A DNA stretch of 22,333 nucleotides from a virus. The position numbers were made by a program, and so were the translations under genes. The stretch is taken from IMG/VR virus record IMGVR_UViG_3300017758_000158, positions 1 to 22,333 of that record; one strand, written 5' to 3'. Below the pieces are notes generated by a model. The model did not search any database and was not told where the DNA came from. It saw nothing but the letters and a program-made list of their open reading frames with translations. The first letter of the stretch is position 1. The number at the start of each line of letters is the position of its first letter. Of the stretch, positions 1 to 9,098 are shown piece after piece.

Positions 1-405
1 AGGTATTCTAGATTCGATCTCCAACGTCTGCATAGCCACTGGAAGAGATAATAGATTGGCGTAATCTGTTGGTTGCAAAACAATCGTCAAACCACCCCTG
101 ATTCCATTCTGACTTCCTGTAACCCGCTGAGTTCTAATATCCAAACTTTGCACAACCGCCGCCACTATCTGTGGTCCGGGATCTCCGGTTAGACCAAAGT
201 CAAATCTCAACACTCCAGAAGCAAGCGATATAATTTCAGGACAATCAAATAGAGCGGCAGCAACAATAGGCTGTAATGCAGACTTTATTCTCGCAACCCT
301 TCTTCTTACTTCCTTGTCGGTCATTTCTGCCAAAGCTTTGTTGATTTTGGCAACAATATTCCGGTTGGATTCTAATAATTTTACGGTTATTTTACTTTTA
401 GCCAT
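1..405 (-). CDS. Probable head-tail/tail completion protein (HK97 gp10-like), 3' end cut by window edge
   Basis: An open frame runs from an ATG at 405 to the window edge without a stop, giving the first 135 residues (begins MAKSKITVKLLESN). The N-terminus is basic and looks helical up to about residue 50, followed by a mixed alpha/beta stretch containing LRFDFGLTGDPGPQIV. The ATG overlaps the end of the upstream gene by 8 nt and is preceded by a purine-rich GGAATCGGA. A basic helical start and a position after the connector genes resemble HK97-gp10-like tail completion or minor tail proteins. That assignment is inference from position and general look, since no diagnostic motif is visible. 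The coding status is well supported by the long clean frame and the tight junction. Confidence 0.6.
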   Translation of the reverse strand, partial: MAKSKITVKLLESNRNIVAKINKALAEMTDKEVRRRVARIKSALQPIVAAALFDCPEIISLASGVLRFDFGLTGDPGPQIVAAVVQSLDIRTQRVTGSQNGIRGGLTIVLQPTDYANLLSLPVAMQTLEIESRIP

Positions 406-910
406 CTGTCCGATTCCAAAATGTTACTATGTATTTAGTTTCATTCTGCTTAAATCCTTGTGGGAATGACGGTCCATTTTTTTCGTATTTAGCTTTATCA
501 TACTTTTCTATACCATCATAGTTTGGTATCATATACTTACACTGTTCTATTTTTGGAAGATCTGTCATATATGCTATAGTTTGAATTGAGCCATCGGGAA
601 TATCAATAGAGGGTCCGATTTTGACCCAAGCCTTTCTATCCCAATATATTCTCAATGTAATATCATCAGTAGCCTCTATAGCTTTATACCCCTTGCCATT
701 ACAATAAGGACAAGGCATACCTCTTGCAAAAGGATAAGGCCCGCCAGCTTGATAAAAACTCACGGACTTATTTCGCGTGCCCATTGTGTTCATAATGCAG
801 TTGGGACAATCTTCTCTTTTTTCTGGATACACCAACGTTGCGGTTCTAGTGAAAAGTAAAACCGCCTCATTGTATGTATTAAAAACACTACTGGGAATAT
901 TAATCGCCAT
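398..910 (-). CDS. Probable virion structural or completion protein with a four-cysteine zinc-ribbon-like insert
   Basis: The 170-aa protein has two CxxC pairs: C35-P-N-C38 and C67-P-Y-C70, the second followed by NGKG as in DnaJ-type CxxCxGxG knuckles. Zinc binding is therefore likely. After the knuckle come aromatic-rich beta-like segments (ITLRIYWDRKAWVKIG, KYIVTFWNRTDG). The start overlaps the upstream stop by one base (TAATG), which indicates translational coupling; the Shine-Dalgarno is weak (AGGGTAGT). It sits between a probable virion protein and a gp10-like protein, so a role in head completion or the neck is plausible. I do not recognise the family. A structural zinc site in a virion protein is the simplest reading. 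Confidence 0.6.
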   Translation of the reverse strand: MAINIPSSVFNTYNEAVLLFTRTATLVYPEKREDCPNCIMNTMGTRNKSVSFYQAGGPYPFARGMPCPYCNGKGYKAIEATDDITLRIYWDRKAWVKIGPSIDIPDGSIQTIAYMTDLPKIEQCKYMIPNYDGIEKYDKAKYEKNGPSFPQGFKQNETKYIVTFWNRTDG

Positions 911-1425
911 TATACTACCCTATATGAAACGTGCCCGCCTAAAACTCCAGAGGAAGTGCTAATTTGTAAATCTACGCCTTGACTAGTCTCAAACAAACCA
1001 TCTACACTATTTGCAGAAACGCCACCATTTGCAGCTAAATGTACGCCGCTGACCAGCGGGATCGCACCGCCCAAGAACTCAATCGTCGTAGCTTTTTCAG
1101 CAACAACAACATAGTCTACAACCTCGATACTTCTGCCGGTAATCGCACTAACCACAATACCGGTAGCGTTTTCTCCTCCAGTCAATCCCAGTCCGATTGG
1201 GGCGAAATTAACATTGTCGGCATCGAATCTATGAGCTAGATCGGTGTTAATTGTTGCCACAGAATCGTCTATTTGACCGGCTGTGAGGGGAGGGAAGGGG
1301 CTTACAGTATTATTAGCGCCAATCTTATCAGCCGGTGCTAGCCCTCTTGCTCCAGCTATGCTAACAATCCCTTCACCGCCTTGAGGCTGTGCATTGTTAG
1401 AAATAATTTTTTGTGATATGGGCAT
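910..1425 (-). CDS. Probable virion structural protein (171 aa, function unknown)
   Basis: The protein is Gly/Ala/Val-rich with low charge. Residues 1-60 look extended. The C-terminal half is beta-rich and ends in a segment of the form ANGGVSANSVDGLFETS followed by a VDLQISTSSGVLGGHVSYRVV-like strand pair. Short beta-sandwich endings of this type (gain of a loop, 'LFETSxGxxL', final strand) occur in small phage surface or decoration proteins. The start has a clear AGGAGAAT Shine-Dalgarno 11 nt downstream of the connector gene's stop. It lies in the head-completion block and is translationally coupled to the next gene. Could be a minor head or neck protein. No enzymatic motif is seen. Confidence 0.5.
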   Translation of the reverse strand: MPISQKIISNNAQPQGGEGIVSIAGARGLAPADKIGANNTVSPFPPLTAGQIDDSVATINTDLAHRFDADNVNFAPIGLGLTGGENATGIVVSAITGRSIEVVDYVVVAEKATTIEFLGGAIPLVSGVHLAANGGVSANSVDGLFETSQGVDLQISTSSGVLGGHVSYRVV

Positions 1426-1436
1426 TTTTTATTCTC

Positions 1437-1937
1437 CTATTGGAAAGCGTTGCCGCGATAGTCAAACTGGTTAGCCCCTAATATCATACTACCCGGACTA
1501 TAGGGACCAAGAACAGCCTGACCAACCAGCGTATTGTTATATTGATATGTTTTTAGTAAGTCGTCGTATTTTTTACAGAAATCTTGATACATCATATTTA
1601 GATTTTGCGTCACTCCACGTAGATCAATTGCAGAGGGTCCATCTTTAATTGAGATGGCATTTGCTGCTTCTGTTTTAACTTCACTTCCTAAAAGAATGCA
1701 GGCAGATTTGTATACAGTTAAAGTGGTAAAATCTGTATCGTTTTGGGAAATTGGGTCTGGAGATATCGTAACTTCACCAACATCTACTGAATATGTTTGG
1801 CTAAAGTCTGCGTCATTAACAACATTATAAGCACCAAAAACTAAAATCTGTTTTAGTCTTTCGTCTGTAAATTTTGCATTATCTAGATCGCCTATTAAGG
1901 ATCTAAGCATTAAAACTAAGTCTATTTTCCAAGGCAT
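1437..1937 (-). CDS. Probable head-tail connector/adaptor protein
   Basis: The 166-aa protein begins with a helical segment (VLMLRSLIGDLDNAKFTDERLKQIL) followed by FGAYNVVNDADF, a beta hairpin (YSVDVGEVTISPDP), then helices containing ACILLGSEVKTEA and a long C-terminal helix (MYQDFCKKYDDLLKTYQ). An N-terminal 'xxLRxxIGDxxxxxFTDexL' helix with a mostly helical core is typical of phage head-tail connector/adaptor proteins of the HK97 gp6 type. That is family knowledge applied by eye, not a search. The Ig-like gene upstream ends 3 nt before this ATG, so the genes are co-translated. Coding is certain in context and the function is moderately supported. Confidence 0.55.
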   Translation of the reverse strand: MPWKIDLVLMLRSLIGDLDNAKFTDERLKQILVFGAYNVVNDADFSQTYSVDVGEVTISPDPISQNDTDFTTLTVYKSACILLGSEVKTEAANAISIKDGPSAIDLRGVTQNLNMMYQDFCKKYDDLLKTYQYNNTLVGQAVLGPYSPGSMILGANQFDYRGNAFQ

Positions 1938-1940
1938 GTT

Positions 1941-2276
1941 TTACTCGCTTTGTAAATTCTCGTGTACTTTGAAAGTGCCTACACTAGTGTTCCAAGTTCC
2001 AGCTCCAGTAGCTACGTAAGCTTGTAGGTTCCATGTTCCGGGACCATTTAAATCGCCATCAACTGAAATGTATTGAACATTTCCATCACTTCCATCTGTG
2101 GTAAAAACAGCAGTTCTTTCAAAAGTTGTGCCATCCGGCCTTTTAAATGTAAACTTTTTTGTCGATGCTGTACTAATATCGGCAACCGTGGTTCCGCCTG
2201 TAGACGTAGTGTCATACACGGTGACTCGAAAAATAGTACCTATATCGTTAACGTGTGCTTGTTCTACAAATGCCAT
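1941..2276 (-). CDS. Small Ig-like beta-sandwich virion protein (BppU-N-like)
   Basis: The 111-aa protein is almost entirely beta-like: FRVTVYDTTS, KKFTFKRPDGTTFERTAVF, VQYISVDGDLNGPGTWNLQAYV, TWNTSVGTFKVHENL. The pattern 'DIS.A..kkFtFkrPDG..f...A.f..dG.dG...y...dgDl...G.W' is the pattern of N-terminal domains of phage baseplate upper proteins and of free-standing Ig-like phage proteins. It would add a surface or attachment domain to the virion. The start is well defined by CGGAGGT 8 nt upstream. A TGTGTATAAATA promoter-like motif lies immediately before, so this gene probably begins its own transcription unit after the giant fibre gene. Confidence 0.6.
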   Translation of the reverse strand: MAFVEQAHVNDIGTIFRVTVYDTTSTGGTTVADISTASTKKFTFKRPDGTTFERTAVFTTDGSDGNVQYISVDGDLNGPGTWNLQAYVATGAGTWNTSVGTFKVHENLQSE

Positions 2277-2290
2277 AATATACCTCCGGT

Positions 2291-2307
2291 TATTTATACA
2301 CAGTTAA
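2291..2307 (-). promoter_or_regulatory. Late promoter candidate before the connector block
   Basis: The minus strand reads CTGTGTATAAATA ending 15 nt before the ATG at 2276. TATAAATA is the T4 late -10 consensus, and no -35-like element is visible at the usual distance. It lies in the 80-nt gap after the giant fibre gene. Confidence 0.6.
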
Positions 2308-2356
2308 CTTGCATTCCTTACCGAAATTGAGTTATTTCTGCTAAATCTGCCCCGTT

Positions 2357-5300
2357 TTAATCTAGCTTTAAGTGTTTTTTAATTTCTGCTATTTCTTTGG
2401 TTAAGTCTTGTATGGCGCCGACAATTAACGGTGTTAACTTACCATAATCTAATGTTTTAAAGTCCTTAAATTCCCCAGTCAGTTCTGGTTGTATCTTTTC
2501 TATTTCCTGAGCTATAAATCCAATATCCTTTCCTGAATTGCTGTGAACTTCCTCGTGACCTTCACGCCAATCAAATTCAACAGGGTTCATAGCTAATATT
2601 TTTTCTAGCGAACCTTCTATCTTTTTGATCTTGTTTTTCAGTCTTTCGTCAGAAACACCACTCCCACCACCGCCACTACCATTAGAAGCAGCAGTCAACC
2701 TTCCTTGTGCATCAACGGTAATATCTGCATTGGTGTATGAACCGGCAGTGACCGAAGTGTGAGCTAGTTTGTCAGCGGTAACTTGATTGTCACCAATGTG
2801 AGCAGTATCAATAGAGCCGTCAGTATAGTGTTCTGAATTAATTGCATCATCGGCTATCTGCGCGCCCGTCACAGCGTCAGCAGCAATCTTGCCAGTGGTT
2901 ACCGCTAAGTTATTAATCTTTCCAGTAGTTACTGCTAAGTTGTCAATCTTTCCAGTTGCAATAGCTAAGTTTGCAACCTTGCCAGTGGTTACTTGCAAGT
3001 TTCCTATGTGAGCCGTGTCAATTGAAAGGTCAACATAATGTTCACTGTTAATAGAATCATCTGCTATATTGTCTCCATCAACACAATCTGCTGATAAATG
3101 AACGTGGTCAATTGAGCCATCAACGTAATGCTGGCTGTTAACAGAGTCATCAGCCGGTGGTGCTCCAGCAGCCTCTAGATTTATAGTTCCTGCACCAAAG
3201 GTAAACGAAATTGTGCCACCCGAAGATGTCATAAGTGCGTTATCCCACTTGGATGAAGCATTATCGTATATCAATAGGTGACCATTTGCAGGACTAGAAA
3301 TGTTAGTGTCTGATAAGCCAGCAAGGGTAGAAGACCCGCCACCACCAGCAGCAGCCCATGATATATCTGTTCCGTCAGATGTTAATACATACGTGTTACT
3401 ACCCGCGGCCAACGCAGAAGGATTCCCACTAGAGTCTCCTACAATTAGACTACCCCTAGCAAGACCGGCCATTTTAGCGAGGGTTATTCCATCGTCCTTA
3501 ACCCTTATTGCATCGCTGTTAGTTTCTATGGTGGAATCATCCACATTGACGGCCATAACAGAATTGGACTTTGTTAAACCATCACCCGCAAGCAATCCCG
3601 CTAAGTCGTCTGTGCTACCTTTGGACGCTGCTCCAGTCGCTCCCCCGTCTAGGAAGATTAAGTTATCTCCGTGAGCTATTGTGGCGGCAGCAGCCTCACT
3701 AAGATCAACGTCTACCTGATTAGCCTGAACGTCTATAAGATTTCCTGCCCCTACAGCAAACGTTCTGTTGGCAGCTAGAGTTCCTCCACCAGTTAAACCA
3801 TCCCCAGCAGTAAGGTCAACCGCCTGCGTAGCTATCGTGTTGCCAGATGAATACGCGGCAATACCTGAAAGGTATACGTTTACATTGTCTGCCCAAGCAA
3901 CATCTGTACCATCAGAGGTTAACACTTGATTAGCAGCCCCTAAAGCTAATGCGGCAGGGTCTCCACTGCTATCGCCATATATAATCTTACCTCTAGCAAG
4001 ACCAGCCATTTTCGCTAAGGTTATTCCATTGTCTTTAACTCTTATTGCATCACTATTGGTTTCTATGGTAGAATCATCTACGTTAACCGCCATAACCGAG
4101 TTGGACTTTGTTAAGCCGTCACCAGCGAGGAGGTTAGCCAGATCGTCTGTGCTACCTTTGGACGCTGCTCCCGTTGCTCCTCCATCTAGGAAGATTAAGT
4201 TGTCTCCGTGAGCTATCGTAGCGGCAGCAGCTTCAGTGAGATCAACATCTACCTGATCGGCCTGAACATCTATAAGATTTCCGGCTCCCACGGCAAAGGT
4301 TCTATCGGATGCTAGCGTTCCTCCACCAGTTAAACCGTCTCCGGCAGTAAGGTCAATCGCTTGCGTGGCTATCGTATTTCCAGATGCGTAGTTCGCAATA
4401 GCTTGCGTAGCTATAGTGTTTCCAGAGGCGTAGTTAGCGACACCCGATACAAACGGAAATTCTCCAGCACTTGTTAACGTCCCGCCAACAGTGAGATCAC
4501 CACTAAAGTCCCCATCAACAGAATATACATCAGACCATCTTCGTGAATCCTTACCTAACGAACCTACGCCGTCAGGGTTAGGGTAGAAGCCTGTGCTGTC
4601 GTGAAGTATTCGAGCGTTAGCACCTACATAAAACACGCTTCCTGTAGTGTTCTTTAGTCGGAGATAGTCTGAGCCTACAATGCCGCCGTCCGTGTCAACA
4701 GTTACAGTACCACTGGTTGAAATATTACCGCTCGTTGCAATACTACCATCAGGAGCAACCTGTGCTACAACAACATCGTTGTTCGCTTGCCACTCTTGTA
4801 GGTTGGCAGACTGAGAAGCCGCAGCTTTAACTGCAAGTGGAACCTGAGATGAGCTACTATTTATCACAGACACCCGACCGTTAAATTCGCTCAAGCCTCC
4901 AGCGGTATAAATTGAATAGTTATTTGTGGCTCCTTTTGTTTGCTCTTCTATGTACATACCATAACAGTTGCCGACCGCTGTGTAAGTTGGATTTGTTGCC
5001 CAAAAGTTACGAACGTCTATTGTTCCGTCTACAGAACTTCCTTCAAGTTCACTTTTAAATCCAACAATCTTGGTACTTGAGTTAGAACTTGCTGGGTTGT
5101 AAGAAAAGCTGGTTGTACCCTTTACAGCTATAATTTCTGCCCCGTTGATATGGATGAAGTGACCATTGTTAAACTTGCCTTCCAGTCCTATTATATTATC
5201 ATTTGTAAAAGTAACGGGAGCGTTAAGAGTGACTTGAGACTTTCCACCCCAAAAGCTAGTGCCTGTATGATCACTGTCTCTAATATCTAAACTGTTAAAT

Positions 5301-8300
5301 ACGCCAACAATTTGGTTACTGGGTCCATCGCCCCGTACACTTGTTAGAAAATAATTTCCGTATTGGTTGTTTTGCCATGTGTTGTCGCTATTTAAATCTA
5401 TGCTAAATTGATTGCCCACGTTACTTAAATCAGAAGCGTGTTCCTTGTGGGCTTTGATTGATTCAAGCACTAACTGTTGATTACCACTGTCAAAAACAAG
5501 GTTGTCGCTTGTAGTAATCGCTCCGTGTTGACCAGCGTCTCCATAAAACGGGATACCAGAAGACGGACCAGCAGTAAGAACGCCGGAGGCGTAGTTCGCG
5601 ATGGCTTGCGTGGCTATCGTGTTCCCAGAGGCGTAGGATATGTTTATCTCGTTAGTGATCGCTAACCCAGAAGCGTAATTAACTCTTGCACTATTTGTAG
5701 AAATGTTGGAGGTGTTTGTTGAGATGTTCGACGCATTCGTGGCTATTGCGGTTTCGTTTTCGATAGCCTGACCCGACGCATAAGCTAGACCCAACTCATT
5801 AGTGATAGCTAGACCCGAAGCATAGTTGGCGATGCTTTGAGTGGATATCGTATTTCCAGAGGCGTAATTAGCAATACCAGAAGCATAGTTAAAATCTGCC
5901 GCACTAACACCACCACCGCTACTTTCCGCTTCCCAATTTGGAACATTGCCGTTCATTTTGAGAATGTAGTTGTCTGTGCCTTTAGCCAACCTAACAAAAC
6001 TTGTGCCATCGTGGTAAAGTAGGTCGCCTTCTGCGTTTGACCCAAAGGCGATGTTCGCTGTGTTGCCCGAAGCGTAGGCTATAAGACCATCGTTTAATAT
6101 GGTGTTACCGGACGCATAGGCTACGTTTAACTCGTTAGTAATAGCGAGTCCAGAAGCGTACGTTGCTATTCCAGAAGTGTAAACATCTACATTACTGCCA
6201 GCAGCTACGCCAGACACGTAAGATATGTCGATTTCATTCTGTATAGCTTGACCAGACGCGTATGTCACCCTAGCAGTATTAGTAGAGATATTTGTAGTAT
6301 TAGTAGCAATAGCCGTTTCATTTTCTATCGCCTGACCGGACGCATAAGACACGTTTAATTCATTGGTAATAGCCAGCCCAGAAGCATAGCCTACCCTAGC
6401 CGTGTTGGTAGAAATATTACTCGTGTTTGTAGATATGTTTGATACGTTAGTGGCTATTGCGGTTTCGTTTTCTATTGCTTGACCAGAGGCGTAGTTTGCA
6501 ATAGCTTGCGTAGCTATCGTGTTTCCAGAAGCGTAGGTGGCGACACCAGAAGTGTAGGCTAGGTCAGTTTCGTTCTGCACAGCCTGTCCAGAAGCATAAT
6601 TAACCCTGCCGGTATTCGTCAAGATGTTGGAGGTGTTTGTTGACACGTTTGAGGTGTTGGTAGCAGTGGCGGTTTGATTAGCAATCGCCTGACCGGAAGC
6701 GTATGTCGCAAGACCTTCGTTTTCTATTGCTTGACCAGAACCATATACAGCAACACCAGACACATAAGCATTAACACTATCACCACCACCACCAATAGTA
6801 GATCCGTTAAACTTAAGCGTGCCACCGTCATTGTAAAGCTTGTTTGTAGTTACTGATGGAACAAGCGGATTTATCAAAAATGCACCACTTGCGGAAATAG
6901 ATCCACTAGCCGAAACACTTCCTTCGCTAGAAATTTGAACAACAGGCACTGCGTTACTAGCCTGCCATTCCTGTAGGTTGGCTGATTGGGAAGCGGCCCC
7001 TTGAATAATAACCCCTATATCAGTGCTGTTTTTGGGCAAAATCTCAAGGGTTGCATCTGGTGTTATGTTAGATGCGTCCACGTTCCCAATAGCCAATTTT
7101 TTACTAGACATGTCTCCAATAATGGTGTTTCCAATATGGAGCTTATTGCTATAATTATCTATAACACTATTACTTGCACCGCTGGCAAGTATTTCTATAT
7201 TTTGACTTCCTTTGCAGTAAAATCCAGCTTGGTGACCAATGAACGTATTATATGTTCCGGACGAATAGGCTCCACCGTATTCACCAATATATGTATTTCT
7301 CTCGCCACTAGCACTAAGTCCTGCAAAGTAACCAACAACCTGCGAATAACTAAGATCTATAGAATTGAATCCAGTATAAAATCCAACCATAGCAGATCCG
7401 GTTGCCCCACTAGCATTTGTGGAGGTCTGGTATCCAATCGCTGTTAAGAAGCTAGAGTTCGTAATTCCATCATCACCAACATATCTACCAATCCTAACTC
7501 TTGAAGATGGTTCATTTACACTTATACGATCACCAATTACAGCAGCTCCAACTGTAAGTGTTGTATTCCCGCTATCAAAAGCGAAATCTGTTTCAGATGT
7601 AAGCCTACCTAGCTGATCATAGTATGGAACCTTGTGAGCAATACCGGTAGGTACTCCAACCGGACTTAAGTTCCAGTAAAGAGTACCTTCGACATTGTAT
7701 AGACTGTTAGAAGCGGTGATAGGCACAGCACTATCTATGAGAACACCCTGCCCGCTGACATGCACACCATTAACACCAAGAACACCAGAACTGGCCATTT
7801 TAGCCTGAATACCTCCAGCGGAGTTCTGCCATTCCGTTAAGTTTGCAGACTGAGAAGCGGCTCCTTTTACCACAAGTCCTGTATCTACAGATGAAGCCAC
7901 GCCAATATAAAAAGTGTCTTCTAAAGTCACGTCCGCAGCTCCGACAGCTAGTCTTTTTGACTGCATATCACCCTTGATAAGAGTGCGACTGCTAGACGGA
8001 GAACCGTTACCTATGTATAAATGATCATTGCTGCTATTGTTTTGTCCGGCGCTTTGACCTATGTAAATACTATCATCGGCAGACGAGCCCTTACCAGCCT
8101 GATAACCTATTCCTATAGACTTGCTAGAAGATGTGGCAGAAGATCCCGCCATATTACCAATCCAAACAGCACTTTCTCCGGCTGCCCCTTTAGCGGATTG
8201 ATATCCAACAGCAACCACATAGTCACTATTCATTCCGTCAGCGGCTTCGTTTCCAACCGCAACAGAATAGCTACCAATTCCAGAACCAGCCGCTGATCCA

Positions 8301-9061
8301 ATAGCAACAAATCCAAATTCATAGGCGGCAATACCTGCCTGATGACCAACCGCTGTTGAGTTTGATCTCATGCGACTTCCAGCTTTGTATCCTATAGAAA
8401 CACCATAAGATGCGGACGACGAGAAGTCGGACTCTGAGGGTCCAGACAGCGTACCAACGCTAACGTTTTGCACGCCACCATTTCCGGCTATAAACGGATT
8501 TGTTCCAACTACAGTGTTATCCGTGCCCGTTGTGCCGCTGGCTGCGCCATAGCCAATAATGGTATTGTTGTCGTTAGAGGGACCTGTCCCATCTCCAACC
8601 AAAAGGCTTTTATGAGTACTATCAAAAGATAAAATATTAGCAGAGGATATTGTGCCACTAGAGTCAACATTTGTTAGCTCTTGTAGTTTTCCCTCTTTTA
8701 TTACTGTACCATTAGAAAATATAACTCCAGACGCGCCTATATCTAAACGAGACTGTCCATCTCTATATACACTCCTGCCTGCGGGATACGTAATGAAAAC
8801 TGTTCCACTACCGCCCAAATTTATAGCATTGTCGTTATTAGAGCTAGCTAAAATATGGCTACGCACCATGTTGTCAGAACCATAAATGCCGAGACCGACC
8901 TCAAACTTATCATTTTCTTCTATGCAATAATATGTGGTGTCGCCACTTGCTAAGGCCGAGCTAAAACTAGCAAAGCCTACAGGGGTTGAGTTGAACGATA
9001 TATCGCCAGTACCCGTGCTGTTTGTTAGTTGCTTTATTCTGTCCGCTACTTTAAGTGCCAT
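2357..9061 (-). CDS. Giant fibre protein with C-terminal S74 intramolecular chaperone
   Basis: The 2234-aa virion fibre probably binds the host surface as a trimer. Residues 1-125 resemble the N-terminal attachment domain of many phage fibres (ADRIKQ, GDTTYYCIE, VFITYPAGRSVY). Residues 165-355 and about 520-625 hold YadA-like beta-roll repeats (SVAVG, IGYQAG). About 760-1165 is an array of YASGxxI / NETAIATN / NISTN repeats. Residues 1570-1722 and 1749-1901 are near-identical tandem copies. The motif SANLxEWQ occurs near 400, 690 and 1410. The last 98 residues match the peptidase S74 chaperone: SDERLKNKI at 2137 supplies the Ser-Lys pair, followed by GFIAQEIEKI and LIVGAIQDL. Self-cleavage before S2137 after folding is expected from the family. 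The start has GGCAGGAG upstream. Its position among head genes also allows a head-fibre role. Confidence 0.9.
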   Translation of the reverse strand: MALKVADRIKQLTNSTGTGDISFNSTPVGFASFSSALASGDTTYYCIEENDKFEVGLGIYGSDNMVRSHILASSNNDNAINLGGSGTVFITYPAGRSVYRDGQSRLDIGASGVIFSNGTVIKEGKLQELTNVDSSGTISSANILSFDSTHKSLLVGDGTGPSNDNNTIIGYGAASGTTGTDNTVVGTNPFIAGNGGVQNVSVGTLSGPSESDFSSSASYGVSIGYKAGSRMRSNSTAVGHQAGIAAYEFGFVAIGSAAGSGIGSYSVAVGNEAADGMNSDYVVAVGYQSAKGAAGESAVWIGNMAGSSATSSSKSIGIGYQAGKGSSADDSIYIGQSAGQNNSSNDHLYIGNGSPSSSRTLIKGDMQSKRLAVGAADVTLEDTFYIGVASSVDTGLVVKGAASQSANLTEWQNSAGGIQAKMASSGVLGVNGVHVSGQGVLIDSAVPITASNSLYNVEGTLYWNLSPVGVPTGIAHKVPYYDQLGRLTSETDFAFDSGNTTLTVGAAVIGDRISVNEPSSRVRIGRYVGDDGITNSSFLTAIGYQTSTNASGATGSAMVGFYTGFNSIDLSYSQVVGYFAGLSASGERNTYIGEYGGAYSSGTYNTFIGHQAGFYCKGSQNIEILASGASNSVIDNYSNKLHIGNTIIGDMSSKKLAIGNVDASNITPDATLEILPKNSTDIGVIIQGAASQSANLQEWQASNAVPVVQISSEGSVSASGSISASGAFLINPLVPSVTTNKLYNDGGTLKFNGSTIGGGGDSVNAYVSGVAVYGSGQAIENEGLATYASGQAIANQTATATNTSNVSTNTSNILTNTGRVNYASGQAVQNETDLAYTSGVATYASGNTIATQAIANYASGQAIENETAIATNVSNISTNTSNISTNTARVGYASGLAITNELNVSYASGQAIENETAIATNTTNISTNTARVTYASGQAIQNEIDISYVSGVAAGSNVDVYTSGIATYASGLAITNELNVAYASGNTILNDGLIAYASGNTANIAFGSNAEGDLLYHDGTSFVRLAKGTDNYILKMNGNVPNWEAESSGGGVSAADFNYASGIANYASGNTISTQSIANYASGLAITNELGLAYASGQAIENETAIATNASNISTNTSNISTNSARVNYASGLAITNEINISYASGNTIATQAIANYASGVLTAGPSSGIPFYGDAGQHGAITTSDNLVFDSGNQQLVLESIKAHKEHASDLSNVGNQFSIDLNSDNTWQNNQYGNYFLTSVRGDGPSNQIVGVFNSLDIRDSDHTGTSFWGGKSQVTLNAPVTFTNDNIIGLEGKFNNGHFIHINGAEIIAVKGTTSFSYNPASSNSSTKIVGFKSELEGSSVDGTIDVRNFWATNPTYTAVGNCYGMYIEEQTKGATNNYSIYTAGGLSEFNGRVSVINSSSSQVPLAVKAAASQSANLQEWQANNDVVVAQVAPDGSIATSGNISTSGTVTVDTDGGIVGSDYLRLKNTTGSVFYVGANARILHDSTGFYPNPDGVGSLGKDSRRWSDVYSVDGDFSGDLTVGGTLTSAGEFPFVSGVANYASGNTIATQAIANYASGNTIATQAIDLTAGDGLTGGGTLASDRTFAVGAGNLIDVQADQVDVDLTEAAAATIAHGDNLIFLDGGATGAASKGSTDDLANLLAGDGLTKSNSVMAVNVDDSTIETNSDAIRVKDNGITLAKMAGLARGKIIYGDSSGDPAALALGAANQVLTSDGTDVAWADNVNVYLSGIAAYSSGNTIATQAVDLTAGDGLTGGGTLAANRTFAVGAGNLIDVQANQVDVDLSEAAAATIAHGDNLIFLDGGATGAASKGSTDDLAGLLAGDGLTKSNSVMAVNVDDSTIETNSDAIRVKDDGITLAKMAGLARGSLIVGDSSGNPSALAAGSNTYVLTSDGTDISWAAAGGGGSSTLAGLSDTNISSPANGHLLIYDNASSKWDNALMTSSGGTISFTFGAGTINLEAAGAPPADDSVNSQHYVDGSIDHVHLSADCVDGDNIADDSINSEHYVDLSIDTAHIGNLQVTTGKVANLAIATGKIDNLAVTTGKINNLAVTTGKIAADAVTGAQIADDAINSEHYTDGSIDTAHIGDNQVTADKLAHTSVTAGSYTNADITVDAQGRLTAASNGSGGGGSGVSDERLKNKIKKIEGSLEKILAMNPVEFDWREGHEEVHSNSGKDIGFIAQEIEKIQPELTGEFKDFKTLDYGKLTPLIVGAIQDLTKEIAEIKKHLKLD
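3361..4354 (-). repeat. 179-codon tandem duplication in the fibre gene
   Basis: Two near-identical units of about 457 nt (3898-4354 and 3361-3817) with a 537-nt period, encoding residues 1570-1722 and 1749-1901. Blocks such as AGDGLTGGGTLA, FLDGGATGAASKGSTDDLA and SIETNSDAIRVKD-type sequence recur almost unchanged. DNA identity is high but not total, with many changes at third codon positions. Confidence 0.9.
5570..6770 (-). repeat. YASG repeat array in the fibre gene
   Basis: About 1.2 kb encodes repeated short modules: YASGQAI, YASGNTI or YASGLAI followed by ENETAIATN or TNELNVS, and NISTN/NTARV coiled-coil-like links. The array covers roughly residues 760-1165. A shorter stretch of the same module recurs near 4370-4450. 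This is a probable trimeric shaft. Confidence 0.85.
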
Positions 9062-9098
9062 AACTACTCCTGCCAGATATTAAGAGCCATAAATACTA

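Noticed and set aside
5570-6770. Regular repeats suggesting a CRISPR array
   Set aside because: They lie in frame within a long open reading frame and encode protein modules; repeat lengths and spacers are not uniform.
6986-7447. 153-codon plus-strand open frame opposite the fibre gene
   Set aside because: It is antisense to a well supported gene, Cys/Ser/Ile-rich without a family pattern, and arises from repetitive codons on the other strand.
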